NCBI RefSeq assembly: GCF_963082655.1
Contig: NC_081552.1
Coordinates: 3,100,001 to 3,164,000 of the forward strand
Direction: 5' to 3'
DNA: 64,000 nt
DNA from: Stomoxys calcitrans
Lineage: Eukaryota; Arthropoda; Insecta; Diptera; Muscidae
The translations under genes and the position numbers were made by a program. The notes beneath the pieces are model-generated. The model worked only from the letters and a program-made list of their open reading frames with translations, was not told the DNA's origin and did not search any database. Positions 1 to 12,400 of this stretch are shown here, piece after piece (position 1 is the first letter of the stretch; every line of letters starts with the position of its first letter).

Positions 1-160
1 TTAGCCGAATCCGAGGGGCCTTTTTTTAGTAAAACATCCTCCTGAAAAAGCTTAACTCGGATGAGGTCCTTATGAATGCCGCCAGCATAGATGACCTAAT
101 AACCACTGTAGAAAAATTGCTCGCCAGGATTCAAACCCATAGGTTTTTGAGTCGTTTTGG
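1..160 (-). mobile_element. Degenerate tRNA-derived SINE remnant
   Basis: Weak copy of the SINE family seen better at 61339-61656. It keeps the 'gccgaatccga' block near its left side and a B-box-like 'ccaggattcaaaccca' near 126, both in the reverse orientation. Large parts between them have diverged. It may continue left of the window. Identification rests on comparison with the other copies here. Confidence 0.4.
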
Positions 161-1689
161 AGAATGTATTTAACCGCACTTTGGCTGCAGCCCTGACTAT
201 CAAGCAGCTCTATTTGGGAAATGAGAAACCAATAAGCTGTTGATGCCATAAATTGAGCCGACCTTACAAAATATTTGTCTGTCCAGACTTTTAAGCGAGT
301 GGAGTGGAGTATTTGTAAAAGTTTTTTGTTTTTGGTTTCTACATCACTTGGATTTTGCGCTTAAAATGAACGACAAGCTAAACAATTGTTCACCATTTTT
401 TTTTTTTTTTGATGCAGCAGCGGGCAAGCATGGGAAAGTATTCTTTGGATATGCCATGATGGTGCGGTTGCATCTGTGGCAAATTCAAAAAGGCATTGTT
501 ATCCATAGATTTTTGGTGGTCGGCCGTCTTTGTGGCCGTCGATGCAAACTTCATTTATGGCAAATATTTGGAACAAGTGCACTCATGCGCTTCTCCGAAT
601 AATCGACAAACTCTAACTTTGAAACTTCCACATGCCTGCTGCATGCAGCACATGCAACCAACACGCTGCTGTCGCCTACCACCAAGAGAGGGGGCCATCA
701 CGAAATTCTCTTAGACACCACCATAGCACAGCATAGGCACTGCAGCAAAAGTCTTGCAAAGCCCCTCAAATCCAGGCAGTGGCGAGAGGATAAAACAAAA
801 GCTTGCTTTACTTTCAAACAAACATAACTTTCACTTGTATGGAACGACGATGATATGCATGATGTTGCTGATGGCGGTCTATTGGCTTGGAAGAATCTTC
901 AAGTTGGGAAGAACACGACACACTCGTTGGTACTGTCTTAGCATGGCTTGGCTTGGCTGGGCTTGCTAAGCAGCAGCCAATCGGGCCATGTATGCACATT
1001 AGATTGACTTTCAATTGTTTTCCCAACTCCATTCATCGATACAATGTAAAAGAGCCAAAAAATCGGGGAGGGGGGCATCCATGCCATACACCATACACAA
1101 CGATAGCAACAACAAAGGCTGCGGCAACAGCATTAGCAGCCGCTGAAGCAGAAGCAGAAGCAATGAAACTAAACGTTTCCAACTTTAGAAAGTAACTTAT
1201 TAGCTTCGATGTTAAAATGCCATACAGAAGACAAGACCATCGACAGTAGACCGCAGACCGTAGAGCGTTTGGTAAACAGCCAAATAGAGTCAAATGGAGC
1301 CCCATGCCAATGGAGCGCCAAAAATACATTAAAATACAATTAACCCATGTTTAGTCATTCGACAAAACTACTCTAAATTTTTCCTAAGAATTGCCTTGAC
1401 TGGAGCGTTTACCTTTCCCATTGTGCTTTGCTGCCATAATCGGCATTAATCTTCAAATTGAATTGGATTGGATTTACCTGGGAGCTTTCGCTGCCGATAT
1501 TCATGCTGATGCTTAATACCACCTCACATTGGCGTCGAGGAAAGACAAACCAACGAGAGCTCACCCTTGTAAGAGGGTAGGGCAAATAAGAATAACCAAA
1601 CTTACTTTTTTTTGATATGTTAGATCAAAAGAAAAATATTGCCAAATTAACTTATTGATTAAAAATTCAGGGGCTAAGGTTAAAACTTT
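161..1689. other. Non-coding DNA, nothing recognised
   Basis: No gene or repeat family recognised. It contains a T-run near 392 and a GCA/GCC-rich stretch near 1115-1165 that opens short frames on both strands. These frames are compositional and show no domain. Confidence 0.5.
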
Positions 1690-2592
1690 TATTCATATCT
1701 TGGTATCAGATTTATGCTTTACTCCCAAAGACCCTTTATTTGAACCCCATTTTGCTATGGTCGTAAATTTGTCTAGTTTTGGGGGAGAGGCGGCCCACCC
1801 AAACACTTGGATATCAGATTCAAATTCTACACCCCCCATATTGGCATGGTCAGTAAATAAGTCCGGTTTGAGGAAGAGGTGGACCCCCTGAAACGTGGCC
1901 CCACATTTGGATATTAGATTCGTATTCTACCTGCAAATACCATTCATTTGAGTCCCATATTGCCATGGTCGATAAATATGTCAGATTTAGGGGTGTTTTG
2001 GGTGATCCCCCTAATATTAATTGGATATCAGATACGTTATCTTATCCTTAATACTTTTCATTTCATTTGAGTCCCATATTGTCGTGATTGGTCTAAAAAT
2101 ATGTTTGGTAGGTTTTAGGGTGGGGCGGCCCCCCTAGGTACCCCATCCGAAATTTGGATACCAACATTTTATTTTAAGGATACTATATGAAAGCACACAA
2201 AATTTCGCTAAAATCGCACCACCTATTTCAGAGATCTGGCGTTTCGGAAAATTAGGGTTAGGCGGAGGGTCCACCCCCCCCCCCCCCCCCCCTTCTGATA
2301 TCAAAATCAGGCTTTAGGGTGGGGCGGTACCCCAAACTTTTTATTTTAGGGTTCAATATGAGAGCACACAAAATTTCCCTTAAATCGCACCACCCATTTC
2401 TGAGATTTGGCGTTTCTGAAAATTAGGGTTAGGGGGAGGGTCCGCCCCTCCTTAAGATATCAAAAAATTTTGTATCCTATTTTCACCACGGGATCATTAT
2501 GCACCATTTGTGAAAATTAGTTCAGCCGTTTCTGAATCTATAAGGAACACACAAACAAACAAACACAAATTGATTTTTATATATAAAAAGAA
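1690..2592 (+). repeat. Rep130 (family D) interspersed repeat, copy 1
   Basis: Built from diverged units of about 130 bp containing 'gagccccatattgccatgg' and 'ggggcggccccc'-like blocks. The right part changes to a distinct tail with 'acaaacaaacaaacaca' followed by 'tgatttttatatata' at 2550-2586. A C-homopolymer of about 19 bases lies near 2274. Related copies are at 5100-6165, 6166-6690, 31300-31655 and 63311-64000 (same strand) and 23826-24060, 36305-36580 and 38745-39165 (opposite strand). There is no coding capacity, and the transposon class is unknown. Confidence 0.6.
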
Positions 2593-4324
2593 GCTATTTA
2601 ATTATTATTAACCGTTAGATATGTGCAAGACTTTGTTAAATGTATTTTGTTTTTTTTTTTTAACATATTTACAAAGTTTTGGGTTCTATCAAAATTGTGT
2701 TAATTCTCAAAATCCCATCTGTTGAAGAATACCTAGAGAAGGAGCTAAATTGTTTTCCATTCCCACGCCTTTAATGCTCCACTGATCATTGCTGGCCTCG
2801 GTAGATATTTTAATGAAGGTGTTAGAAAGTAGTACACCGCCAGAGTTGGTCGCTAAGCCATGGAAAGGGTTATGCGCTGCGGCCGATAACAAGAGATTTG
2901 CTTAAAAGAGCGGCGAATTGTTTGGCTTACTTGGAGCTGCTTAGCGGTGGCGTCCACCATGGCGGTGATTTCGAATTTGGCTGGATATCGAATATTGGTC
3001 AACAGGTGTCTTTGTCTTCCCTGGTCATGCGGCATCTGTATGAATGTGTATGTGAATGTGCATGTGTTTTTTATCATCAATACTGGCGGGCTTAAATGAT
3101 CTCTTCGATCGTATATCATTATGCAAAAACGCTCATGTATTGTGTGTGTTTTTTTTTTAGAAATAGGCAAACCAAACGCCCATTAAAGAGGTTTTATTTT
3201 CATTGTTAACAAGCGAAGAAAGCAACTTTTAAAATTTGTCTCAAGATGCTGTGTGGCATCCAGCTGGGCATTTGATGAACCCTTTCCGCCGTTATGCCTC
3301 ACATTTGGCGAGCATTTTGGAAGAGGCAGTCAGTTGACCACCGACCACCGACTTGGGCCACCAAAAATTCAATGAAATCAATACAACGTCAACATCATGT
3401 CATAAATACAACATACTTAGTGTGTTACGGTCGTAAATATTAAAAATTTTTGGGAAAAGAAAAAGGCAACGGCACAGGCAAATTTACGGCATTCGGCTGT
3501 TAGCTGAACACAACATATAAAGGCCTATAAAAATTATGTGGAATTGTCTTAAACAAAAACCAAAGGCCAACACACAGAGTTAGCTGTTTAAATTTTCTCA
3601 ACTTTTATTGTGTTATCCAAATAGTTGTAGTCGCTGGTTGAATTTCCCTACACGCCATAAACCAAATGCCCCGCCGCAAGATAATGCAAATAAAACGATT
3701 ATTATGTGAAAAACGTAGCCATTTAGTGTTGTATTCAGAATTCATTTTAAATGTCCCCAATGCATGGGCGACCTGCATAATTTAGTTGAAATTGACCAAC
3801 TTTCTTTTTTAGCAATAACCTCTCGTTCCTGGGCATTTCGGGGGGAGTTTTTCTTGAGAACCCTTGCAGCCACACTCTTTGATGACGATGTGATGCTGGT
3901 ACGTGAGAAGTGTTTGGCAAATATTTACCCAAAAGTTCTCACATGTATTGTCAAAAGCACAGAAAACAGCATTCAATCAAGTACCATGGTCTGGCAAGTA
4001 CTTCAAACCGAATCTGTCATGCAACACAAAACAAAGCGGTTTGAAGAACTGGTGGCAAACACAGTGTGAGCGAAAAACCACCAATGAGTGCTTCAAAGAA
4101 TTTCAAAGCAAGAATTTTTTCGAAAAAAACGAACGAAACGCAAATTCGGGTGATAATAATGCCTCAATACACTAAAATGGCAGATCGGTCTATACGACAG
4201 CATTATTTTAGAATGGCCGTATATGGACAATACTCGGTTCGGACATCGGAAGATCAAGGGGCTTAAGCTAAATTTTATCGAAAACAATTGAATTTCTAAA
4301 ATCCTTGAGGGGAGGGGAGGGGGG
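2593..4324. other. Non-coding DNA, nothing recognised
   Basis: AT-rich sequence with scattered homopolymers. Open frames of about 100 codons (for example 3764-4069) have no recognisable motif and no exon-like context. I see no repeat family member. Confidence 0.45.
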
Positions 4325-4975
4325 GGGGGAGGTGTGCGAAAACGAAGGATGGGGCTATATTCATTTTGTCATTACCTTTGCAACACATCGAAATAACAAT
4401 TTCCGACCCTATAGACTATATATTTTCTTGATCAGCGTAAAAATCTAGGACGATCTAGACATGTCCGTCCGTCTATCCGTCTGTCTGTTGAAATCACGCT
4501 ACAGTCTTCAAAAATGGAGATATTGAGCTGAAACATTGCACAGATTCCTTTTTTTCCATAAGCTGGAAGATGGGACATATCAGACTATATCTTGATATAG
4601 CCCCCATATAGACCGATCCGCCGATTTGGGTCTTAGACCCATAAAAACCACATTTATTATTCGATTTTGCTGAAATTTGGAATAGTGAGTTGTGTAAGAC
4701 CCACTGACATCATTCGTCAATTTGGACCAGATCGGTCCAGATTTGGATATAGCTGCCATATAGACCGATCCTCCATTTTAGGGTCTTACGCCCATAAAAG
4801 CCACATTTATTAGGGTCTTAGGCCCATAAAAGCCACATTTTTGCTGGAATGACAAAAGTTTGGTATGTAGAATAAATGTATGCCCTTCAACTAATATAAA
4901 TTTTTAGCGGAATCCATAGTGGTGGGTTCCCAAGACTCGGCCTGGCCGAGCTTAGCACGCTTAAACTTGTTATAA
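4325..4975 (+). mobile_element. Rep153-B copy, variant hairpin end
   Basis: Left part carries the family-B terminal block ('ccgaccctatagactatat', 'gatcagcgtaaaaatctag', 'gacatgtccgtccgtc'). Two internal units follow, and then the palindrome end at 4936-4950 (CTCGGCC, one-base loop, GGCCGAG). Both arms differ from the usual TTCGGCC/GGCCGAA but still pair perfectly. A short tandem duplication ('agggtcttacgcccataaaag') lies at 4776-4845. The left imperfect palindrome has been replaced by a G-rich tract at 4310-4330. Confidence 0.7.
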
Positions 4976-5099
4976 ATATTGTTTATTTATTGTCTTTGTA
5001 GGGTAGGATATGGATATTTGGACGTGTTGCAAACGGAATGGCAAAATGAATATTTCAAAATAGAATTTGTATGGTTAAAGGAATATTTATGGAATGAGG

Positions 5100-6165
5100 C
5101 GTACCCCAATCACTTGGCCCCAAAATAGGTTATCATATTCATTTTCTAATCCCAAATACCTTTCAGTTGGTCGGTTAATTTGTACCATTAGGGTACAAAT
5201 ACATGGTCCCACATTTGGATATCATATTCGTATTTTACTCCCAAATATCTTTACTTGAGCCCCATATTACGATGGTCCATAAATAACTGCTGTTTGTGGG
5301 GTGTTTTTGGGAAGGGGTAAACCTCCAGAAAATTTGTCCCGAAAATGGGTATCAATTTCGTGCACTACTCCCCAATACATTTGATTTGAGCCCCACATTG
5401 ACCTGGTCGTTAAATATGTCCGATTTAGGTGTACTTTGGGAAGTGGGGTTGTCCCCCAAACACTTTGTGCTCTACTCTCAATATCATTTATTTGAACTCC
5501 ATATTGCCACTGGACTCGAAGTTGGATATCAAATTCGTTCTCTAATCTCAAATACCTTTCATTTAAACCACTTATTGGAGCAATTATGTCCGTTTTGTGG
5601 AGAGCTCCACTCTCTTTAAGACCCAAATTGCCATGGTGAGCAAAAATGTCCTATTTGGGGGTTGTTATGTGGGTGGGACTTCTCTTAGACTGTTGGTCAC
5701 GAATGTTGATATCAGATTCGCGGTCTACTACAAAATACCTTTCATTTGAGCCCCATATTTCCATAGTCGGCAAACATGACCTGCTTGGAGGGTGTTCTGG
5801 GGGATGGAGGCCATTCAGTGACTTCCACTGAAAATATATATCAGCTTCGTGTTCTACTCTAAAGTACCTCTTATTGGAGCGCCATATTGCAATGGTCAGC
5901 AAATACTTCCTATTTGGGTGGTGTAATGGGGTGGGTTGGCCCCATAGCAACTGTTTCGCGAATATTGACATGCGATTCGTGGGATACTTCCAAAGACCTT
6001 TCATTTCAGCCCCATAGGGTTTTGGGGTGGGACGTCCCCCCCATCAGAAATTTTTGTTTTTAGGTTACTATAAGAAGGCACACACAATTTCGCTTAAATC
6101 GCATGACCCATCTCCGAGATCTGAAGTTTCTGAAAATAAAGGTAAGCCGGAGGTTATATAAGACT
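5100..6165 (+). repeat. Rep130 (family D) repeat, copy 2
   Basis: Tandem diverged units. The 'gagcccc' block recurs at 5388, 5748, 5877 and 6007, giving steps near 130 bp where units are intact and shorter steps where deleted. Open frames of about 120 codons on both strands follow the repeat structure and are not genes. The right edge is marked by a switch to a GC-rich block 'gcgcccggcccgctctgctg' at about 6170. Confidence 0.6.
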
Positions 6166-6690
6166 AGCTGCGCCCGGCCCGCTCTGCTGCGCCCTATAAT
6201 GCTATGTTCGAGAGGAGTACTCTTGATTTGGAAATTTCTGCCTAATTTCAGTTGAAAATGTATTCCAATTTTTCTGCGGATTTTTCTACTCCCAAATTCC
6301 TGTTATTTAAACCCCAATAAGTAAAAGTCCTCTTCAAGAATGTGGTTGATCCCCAGATCCCCAGGTCGCAAAAGTGGGAGTCAATTTCATACTCTTCTCC
6401 CAAATACCTTTCATTTAAGATCTATACTGCCATGGTCGGTAAATATGTCCGATTTGAGGTTTTTTTTGGGGGCGGGGTGACCCACGAAACACATAGTCCC
6501 ACTATTGGATATTAGATTCGCTTTCTACTCTCAATACCTTTAATCCCATATTATAGTGATTGGTCTATAAATCCGTTTGATGGGTTTTGGAGGTGGTCGG
6601 CCATCTTAGGAACCCCACCTCAGATTTTAATACCAAATTTTTGATTTTAGGCTTATGTAAGTGTGTCAATAAAATTTCGCTTAATTAGAA
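6166..6690 (+). repeat. Rep130 (family D) repeat, copy 3, adjacent to copy 2
   Basis: Starts at the GC-rich block near 6170 and continues with further family-D units ('ctttcatttaagatctatactgccatggtcgg' type, about 6405-6440) up to about 6690. The GC-rich block may be the true left terminus of the family, because it sits at the junction of two same-oriented copies. Class unknown. Confidence 0.5.
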
Positions 6691-6745
6691 GTTGTCTATA
6701 AATGACTATATAACTACCTATTAACCAGTCATCACTTAGTCTTTT

Positions 6746-7455
6746 TTATGCCCTCCACCATAGGCTTGTAACTACTCGAAATATATCGGTTCATGTTTTT
6801 ATATAGCTGTCATATAAACCTATCTTGGGTCTTGACTTCTTGGGTCTCTTCTAGAGTGCGCAATTCTCATCCGATGGGGATGAAATTTTGCACGACGTGT
6901 TTTGTTATGATATCCAACAACTGTGCCTAGTATGGTTTAAATCGGTCTATAACCTGATATAGCTGTCATATAAACCGATCTTGGGTCTTGACTTCTTGAG
7001 CCTCTAGAGGGCGCAATTCTTATCCGATTTGGCTGAAATTTTGCAAGACGTATTTTATTCTTGCTTCCAACAACTGTGTCAAATAAGGTTCAAATCGGTT
7101 CATAACCTGATATAGGTGCCATATAAACCGATCTGGGATCTTGACTTCGTGAGCCTCTAGAGGTCGCAATTATTATCCGATTTGCCTGAAATTTTGTACA
7201 ACGGATACTCTGATGACCATCAACATACGTGTTTATTATGGTCTGAATCGGTTTATAGCCCAATACAGCTCCCATACAAATCGATCTCTCTATTTTACTT
7301 CTTGAGTACCCAAAGGGGTACTTATTCGAATTGGCTGACATTTTACACATGTCTCCAACATATAATATAATTGTGGTCCAAACCGGACCATATCTTGATA
7401 TCGCTTTAATAGCAGAGCAAATCTTTTCTTATATTCTGTTTTGCCTAGTTTTTTT
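6746..7455 (+). mobile_element. Rep153-A copy, right end missing
   Basis: Begins with 'atgccctccaccatagg', half of the A-type imperfect palindrome. It then runs through units centred on 'catataaaccgatc' with 'cttgacttcttgagcctct' and 'gcgcaattcttatccgatt' blocks. It ends near 7455 in A-type sequence that normally precedes the GC-rich palindrome, but that palindrome is absent. The copy is truncated at the hairpin side. Confidence 0.7.
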
Positions 7456-9479
7456 TTCAAAGTTACACGGTTAAATGATTGTTGTTGGACTTAAATTTTT
7501 TTACTAAATTTTTTGCGTTTTTCAAACACTGTGCGCTTTAGCAGTTAGCACCCATCATTTACAGAATAGATAATAGGAACCAGAACCGCATAAAATTTTC
7601 GAAAAAAAAACGCAAGAAGTTGTCAATGATTTTAAATGAGTAGAAGATGAAATCAAATAGAGCTTTACGCGTTTCTGCTATTAACACAAGAGGAAAATTA
7701 GAAAAAAAAAGCCCAATGATGTTTGCTTTCCCTAAACACTTAAACCCAAAACAAAGTGAACGACCTCATCATACATACCCGGCTAAACCACTGAACCACC
7801 ATCACCGACGTTGGGTGCCCCCTTCACATCTCACACATGGCATAGATAAACGGCACAGTTGGTACGGGCGCATCTAAAGATGCGTAAGTTTGGCTGTTAA
7901 GTAAATGTGTACCTTCGAAAATTCACTTTACTGAAGCGTTTAGTTCAGTTCAGTTCAGAGTAAACACCAAAAGATTTAAAAAATAAACAAACAATCGACG
8001 TAACCAAAAGCGTTCTTTTGGGCTTTTTGTAGAAAAGATCTTTGTCATTAGACAGAAACAAAAAAAAAAAAACAGATCTTAGAAGGCAGGCATGCTGTGT
8101 GTATTTCTTTTCTTCCTATTTTTTTGTCGATTTTTGTCTAGCCTCCATTTACCACCTTCATGAGTGTTTATGTGTGACTGATAAACGGAAATGTTGCCTT
8201 TAATTGTAAAAATTCGTCAAATTTCCAACAACCCACACACCATTAATCTCAGATCGAACATGAATGCCACCATAAGCCAACTGATTTTTTCCTTCCTTTG
8301 GAGGTGTTTTTGATTTGGGTTTTCAACAGCAACAAAATTTTGACTCATTTATTTACACCATCAAACGTTTGCTTACTATCTGCCTAGGCAGCAAATGTTT
8401 TGAAGCTTGAAAATGATTCTTGAGCTAGCTGTGAGCATGTGTGCGATCCCTCTCCTTTGCTTAGTTCTTGGTTGTACAATTCAGCAACTGATTGTAACTT
8501 CTTGTTGTTGCTCCTTAATCCTTTTGCATGCGTTGTAAGTTTTCAGATACTCTTTATGTGATAGAAGACCTCGTTATGGAGCACATAAAACGCCTAAAAG
8601 TGTGGAGGCTGGAACAGGGTGGCTGTTGTGGCCATGATCAATGTAATTATGGCGTTGTTGTTGTGGAAAAGAATTTTGCAGCTTATAAAAGAGACAAATA
8701 CATAAAGAAAAAGGACGCCTGACTACTGCAAAGAAATAGTTGCCCAGCGGGAAAACTACTAAGGCCTACATAAAGCAATTACAGTGCTTCGAGACCTGTT
8801 GATAGCAGAACCACATGTCTTCAAAAAAGAGGCTTACCAAGTGACTACCTTGCACCTTCTAGAAGTTTGACCAGAGATGGCGCTACCGCTTTGAAGTACT
8901 CCTTCTGAAGATCTTCTTAAAATAAATGGCGTGCCATTGAGTATCTGAGTGATTTCTGATGTATGTAAGCAGTAATTCTGTCCTACCAAAGGCAAAGTTT
9001 TAATCTTGAAAGGCAATGTTACTCAATGCAAAAATGCGGCAACCAAACCTCGCTATTGCTAAAATGGGGATGATATCAAGTCTCAATGTCGCCATCTTAC
9101 CCGCTAGATGGTAGTGCAGTGAAGCGGTTGGTAGTAAAACATAAAAACAAAGAATTTTGTACAAAAGTCTATTAGCCTGATATAAGTGCCACATCCGCTA
9201 GACTCCCATACGTTGTGGACCTAATTTGGATGTATAATTGCTACTCCACTCTCAAAATCCCTTCAGAGTTAGAGAATGTATGGACAATGTATTGTGTGGA
9301 AACACTGGAACTCCCCTACGGGCAACCCGGTATAGTCTCCAACGGAGAACGCGGCGCCACAAAAGGTTGTCACCACTATGCATTCGTCAGAGGTTATAGG
9401 GAAATTGCGCCTGAGTCAAAGTTATTTGGGTGATAAGAAATTTTGACTTCTTTAAATCGCCAGCCACCGACGATTTGTC
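7456..9479. other. Non-coding DNA, possible unknown repeat at 8740-9195
   Basis: No gene recognised. The stretch at 8740-9195 contains blocks such as 'gaccagagatggcgctacc' that look like decayed mobile DNA, but I could not assign them. The frame at 9215-9433 is open for 72 codons next to the R1/I-type fragment and may be a decayed upstream part of it, which is unproven. Confidence 0.4.
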
Positions 9480-9680
9480 ACCGGTTGATTTACAAGCTTC
9501 ATCCGTTAGTCTGGCTCCTTGGCTTAGAGAGATATACTCCGCTGTATCAGCATGTCGTACAGACCTGTGAGATGAAGAGACACAAAGACCATTCTCACAT
9601 TCCGAAAGCAGAAAAAACTCACCACACGAAGGCGAAAGATTTTTGTCCTATTAGTTGTCAGCCTTTATGCTGAAGACATT

Positions 9681-10606
9681 TTTGTCGAGTTCTATGCCCA
9701 GTATCTCTTTTTAGGCAAACAAATAATATTGAATAAGAATATGCTATTGTGTAATATTTCATTTCATTCGGATAAGAATTGCGCCTTGTAGGGGCTCAAA
9801 AAGCAAAATCGGGAGATAGGTTTATATGGGAGCTGTATCAAGCTATTGATCGATTCAGACCATATTAGACACGTATGTTGAAGATCATGAGAGAAGCCGT
9901 TGTACAAAATTTCAGCCAAATCGTATGAGAATTGCACCCTCTACAGGCTCAAGAAGTCAAGATCCCAGATCGGTTTATATGGCAGCTATATCAGGTTATG
10001 TGACGATTTGGGCCATACTCAACATATCATCATATGATGATACTCAACACTGTTATTGGAATTGATACCAAAACACTACGTGCAAAATTTCGCCCCAATC
10101 GGACGAGAATTGCGCCTTATAGAGGCTCAAGAATTCAAGACCCAATAACGGTTTATATGGCAGCTATATCAAACCATGGACCGATTTGAACCGTACTTAG
10201 CGCAGTTGTTGGAAGTGATACCAGTACACTACGTGCAATACTTCAGTAAAATCGGACGATAATTGCGCCCTCTAAAGGCTGAAGAAGTCAAGACCCAAGA
10301 TCGGTTATATGGCAGCTATATCAAAACATCGACCGATTTGGCCCATTTACAATCCCAACCTACGTACACTAATAAGAAGTATTTGTGCAAAATTTCAAGC
10401 GGCTAGCTTAACTCTTTCGAAAGTTATCGTGCTTTCGACAGACAAACGGACGGACGGACGGACAGATAGACGGACATGGTAGATCGACTTAAAATGACTT
10501 GACGATCATGAATATATATACTTTATGGGGTCTCCGACGCATATTTCGAGGTGCTACAAACAGAATGACGAGATTAGTATACCCCCATCCTATGATGGAG
10601 GGTATA
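9681..10606 (-). mobile_element. Rep153-A copy inserted in the retrotransposon fragment
   Basis: The interior holds units with 'ggtttatatggcagctatatc'. The TGG of this block falls at 9827, 9980, 10158 and 10310. The steps are 153, 178 (a 25-bp local insertion) and 152. The right end is the A-type imperfect palindrome (TATACCC ... GGGTATA) at 10578-10606. The left edge starts within the family, about 75 bp inside the usual hairpin end, so the GC-rich palindrome is missing. A purine-rich 'gacggacggacgg' block precedes the right end, as in other copies. Confidence 0.8.
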
Positions 10607-11009
10607 AAAAGGGTTAGCAGAGGGGCACCTTAGAGAGATCCACCGCTTTCTCTACATTCCAATATAACCATTAAGAATATATTATTGTCTCTGGTAGAAA
10701 AAGGTTTGACAGTGGTCGGGAATGGTGATGACGTGGCGATTGCGGTTAGGGGAAAGTTTGTCAGCACTCTAAGAGATATTCTTCAGGAAGCTCTATGTGC
10801 AACAGCGAAGTGGCCTAGGCGTAAATCCGTGCAAGTCAGATGTAGTTCTTTTCAGCACGAGATACAAGTTTCCTATATGCTATGCTATATGGTGTGGTGG
10901 TCTCGTGGACGACGCTTTAAAAGTCCACCTACTGTTCATCACTCAGGGGATGGCTTGTTTGGGCATCACAGCCGCACTGAGGACAAAACTATCTAATATA
11001 GAGGTGTAC

Positions 11010-11235
11010 ACGTGAGTTGTCGTGTCGCGCGAGTGAGTCATGTGTAAGCGTGTGTGAGCAACATTTTTGTCTCGTGAGCGTGCGTGAACGTGAGTCGACA
11101 TAAAATAGTCTCGCGTGAACGTCTCGTGAGTCGTGCGTGGGCAACATTTTTGTCTCGTGAGGGTGAACGTGAACGTGAGTCGACATAAAAAACTCGAGCG
11201 TGGTAAATAAATTTCTTTTCCTCGTGAGCGTGAGT
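11010..11235 (+). repeat. CGTGAG-type minisatellite inside the retrotransposon remnant
   Basis: Short CGTGAGCGTGAG-like motifs combine into a larger unit. 'gcaacatttttgtctcgtga' recurs 83 bp apart (11058 and 11141), and each is followed by 'gtgagtcgacataaaa'. RT-derived sequence lies on both sides, so the array interrupts the RT-RNase H linker. Frames opened by the array on the minus strand are rich in RTRSH-like peptides and are not genes. Confidence 0.65.
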
Positions 11236-11660
11236 GAAAAATCATTTGAATGCAACAGCTAATGCCTCTGGGCAATGTGGCTGGAGTTGCGACCACTGCT
11301 GTGAGGCTAATGAGCTTTATCTTCGGTCATGTGGCGGCAACGGACACCGTGTTTTCCTTGATACAATGCCAATGAGGCATTACTCAATGCAACACACTGT
11401 AAAACTATTCGTACTGGGACCAAATTGAAAGTACGATATCCCTGATAATTGAACTTACATACACTTCTCTAAGGAAGGTTCCAAACTAGACGAGGGGGTT
11501 GGAGTGTACTCGTGGAAGTAGGATTGGTCATATCGAGAAGTTAACCCAACCACTGCAGTATGTATTAAGCGGAGTAACTTGCAATAAAAGAAGTTGTGGG
11601 ACGATTGTGAACGAGCAAAATCGTTCGATTTCACGCGAATGGTTAAATTGGTCATGATTT

Positions 11661-11839
11661 ATAAAAAAATTTAAAATAAAATGTGTATGGCGATACGAAA
11701 GTGCACTCATCATATTTATGGTCTTTCGGCTACAGATATGACAAATTGTATCGGTTCCTTAGCTGGCCAGATAGAATCAAGGATTTCATTGACAAGGTAT
11801 ATAATTCCCTATAATTTCTCTCGCCAAATTTCTTACAAC
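11661..11839. other. Unassigned spacer between two retrotransposon fragments
   Basis: AT-rich sequence between the plus-strand fragment ending near 11660 and the minus-strand fragment starting near 11840. No motif recognised. Confidence 0.35.
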
Positions 11840-12400
11840 TGAGTTACGGTTAGGTTTAAGTGGCAGTCTGCCCGTAGACTCAGTTAGACGTTTTGGTCAA
11901 TTGTGATACCACAGGAACAGAAGAAGGAAAATGCCTTCTAGTTCCTACCGTTGAACCATCCAGATCGCTTTAAAAAGCCCAATAACTTGCGAAAGTTCAC
12001 ATCCTCAAAATCAGACAGGTTTTCAAAGAAATAAGAAAAATGAGAAAGTGGAACTCCTTCTGACTGCTAGGGTGGGACACACCCACAGAAGGTGATCTAT
12101 AGTCTCAAGTTTTCCGATTACACAATGACCTGACATGAAGGACACAATGACTGAGACGTCTCTTCATCAGGCGATAGACCTCTTCAAGCCTAGATTAGGC
12201 CACATAGTTTTGGAATGCTCACAGCCCCCTCTCTGTGGCCATCTATCATTCATTGTCCTTCGGGCTTGGTCCTGAAAACTTAGCTTACATGTCGCTTAAG
12301 GCATACCCATAGATTCCAGTTTCCTTGGACTGTGAAGGGTAGTTCCTAGTCTCGCAAGCTCGTCCGCTTTACTATTCCCTGGAATATCTCTGTGAACTTT
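11840..12400 (-). pseudogene. RNase H and 3' end of an R1/I-group retrotransposon, decayed
   Basis: Read right to left, 12300-12385 translates to NSKADELARLGTTLHSPRKL, the conserved C-terminal part of RNase H domains in I/LOA-type elements (the N-x-x-A-D-E-L-A block). It is followed by ATCKLSFQDQARRTMNDRW and then a frameshifted tail. The remaining minus-strand sequence to about 11840 ('gtggtatcacaattgacc' type) resembles the 3' untranslated part of such elements. Stops occur within the frame. The orientation is opposite to the fragment at 9480-11660, so this is a separate insertion or an inversion. Confidence 0.6.

Larger units (their letters stand above)
9480..11660 (+). pseudogene. Decayed R1/I-group non-LTR retrotransposon ORF2 (RT + start of RNase H)
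   Basis: Pieces of one reverse transcriptase lie in order on the plus strand but in several frames. At 9515-9680 there is the upstream RT region (translations resembling KAKDF.PIS and then FMLKT). At 10615-10860 there is the RGTP-like motif, the catalytic box region ending in GDDVAIAV, and GKF.STLRD. At 10860-11005 there is the thumb with QGMACLGITAALRT. At 11240-11400 there is the RT-RNase H linker, and at 11455-11560 an RNase H start resembling TDGSKLDEGVGVYS. Multiple stops and frameshifts make it non-functional. A Rep153-A copy (9681-10606) and a minisatellite (11010-11235) interrupt it. RT between FMLKT and RGTP is missing, so the repeat insertion came with a deletion or the copy was already deleted. 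A second copy of the same family is on the minus strand at 52480-54110. Confidence 0.7.

Noticed and set aside
5267..6004. Overlapping 107-119-codon frames on both strands
   Set aside because: They follow family-D repeat units and recur in altered form in other copies.
10943..11296. 117-codon Arg/Thr/His-rich protein on the minus strand
   Set aside because: Translation of the CGTGAG minisatellite.
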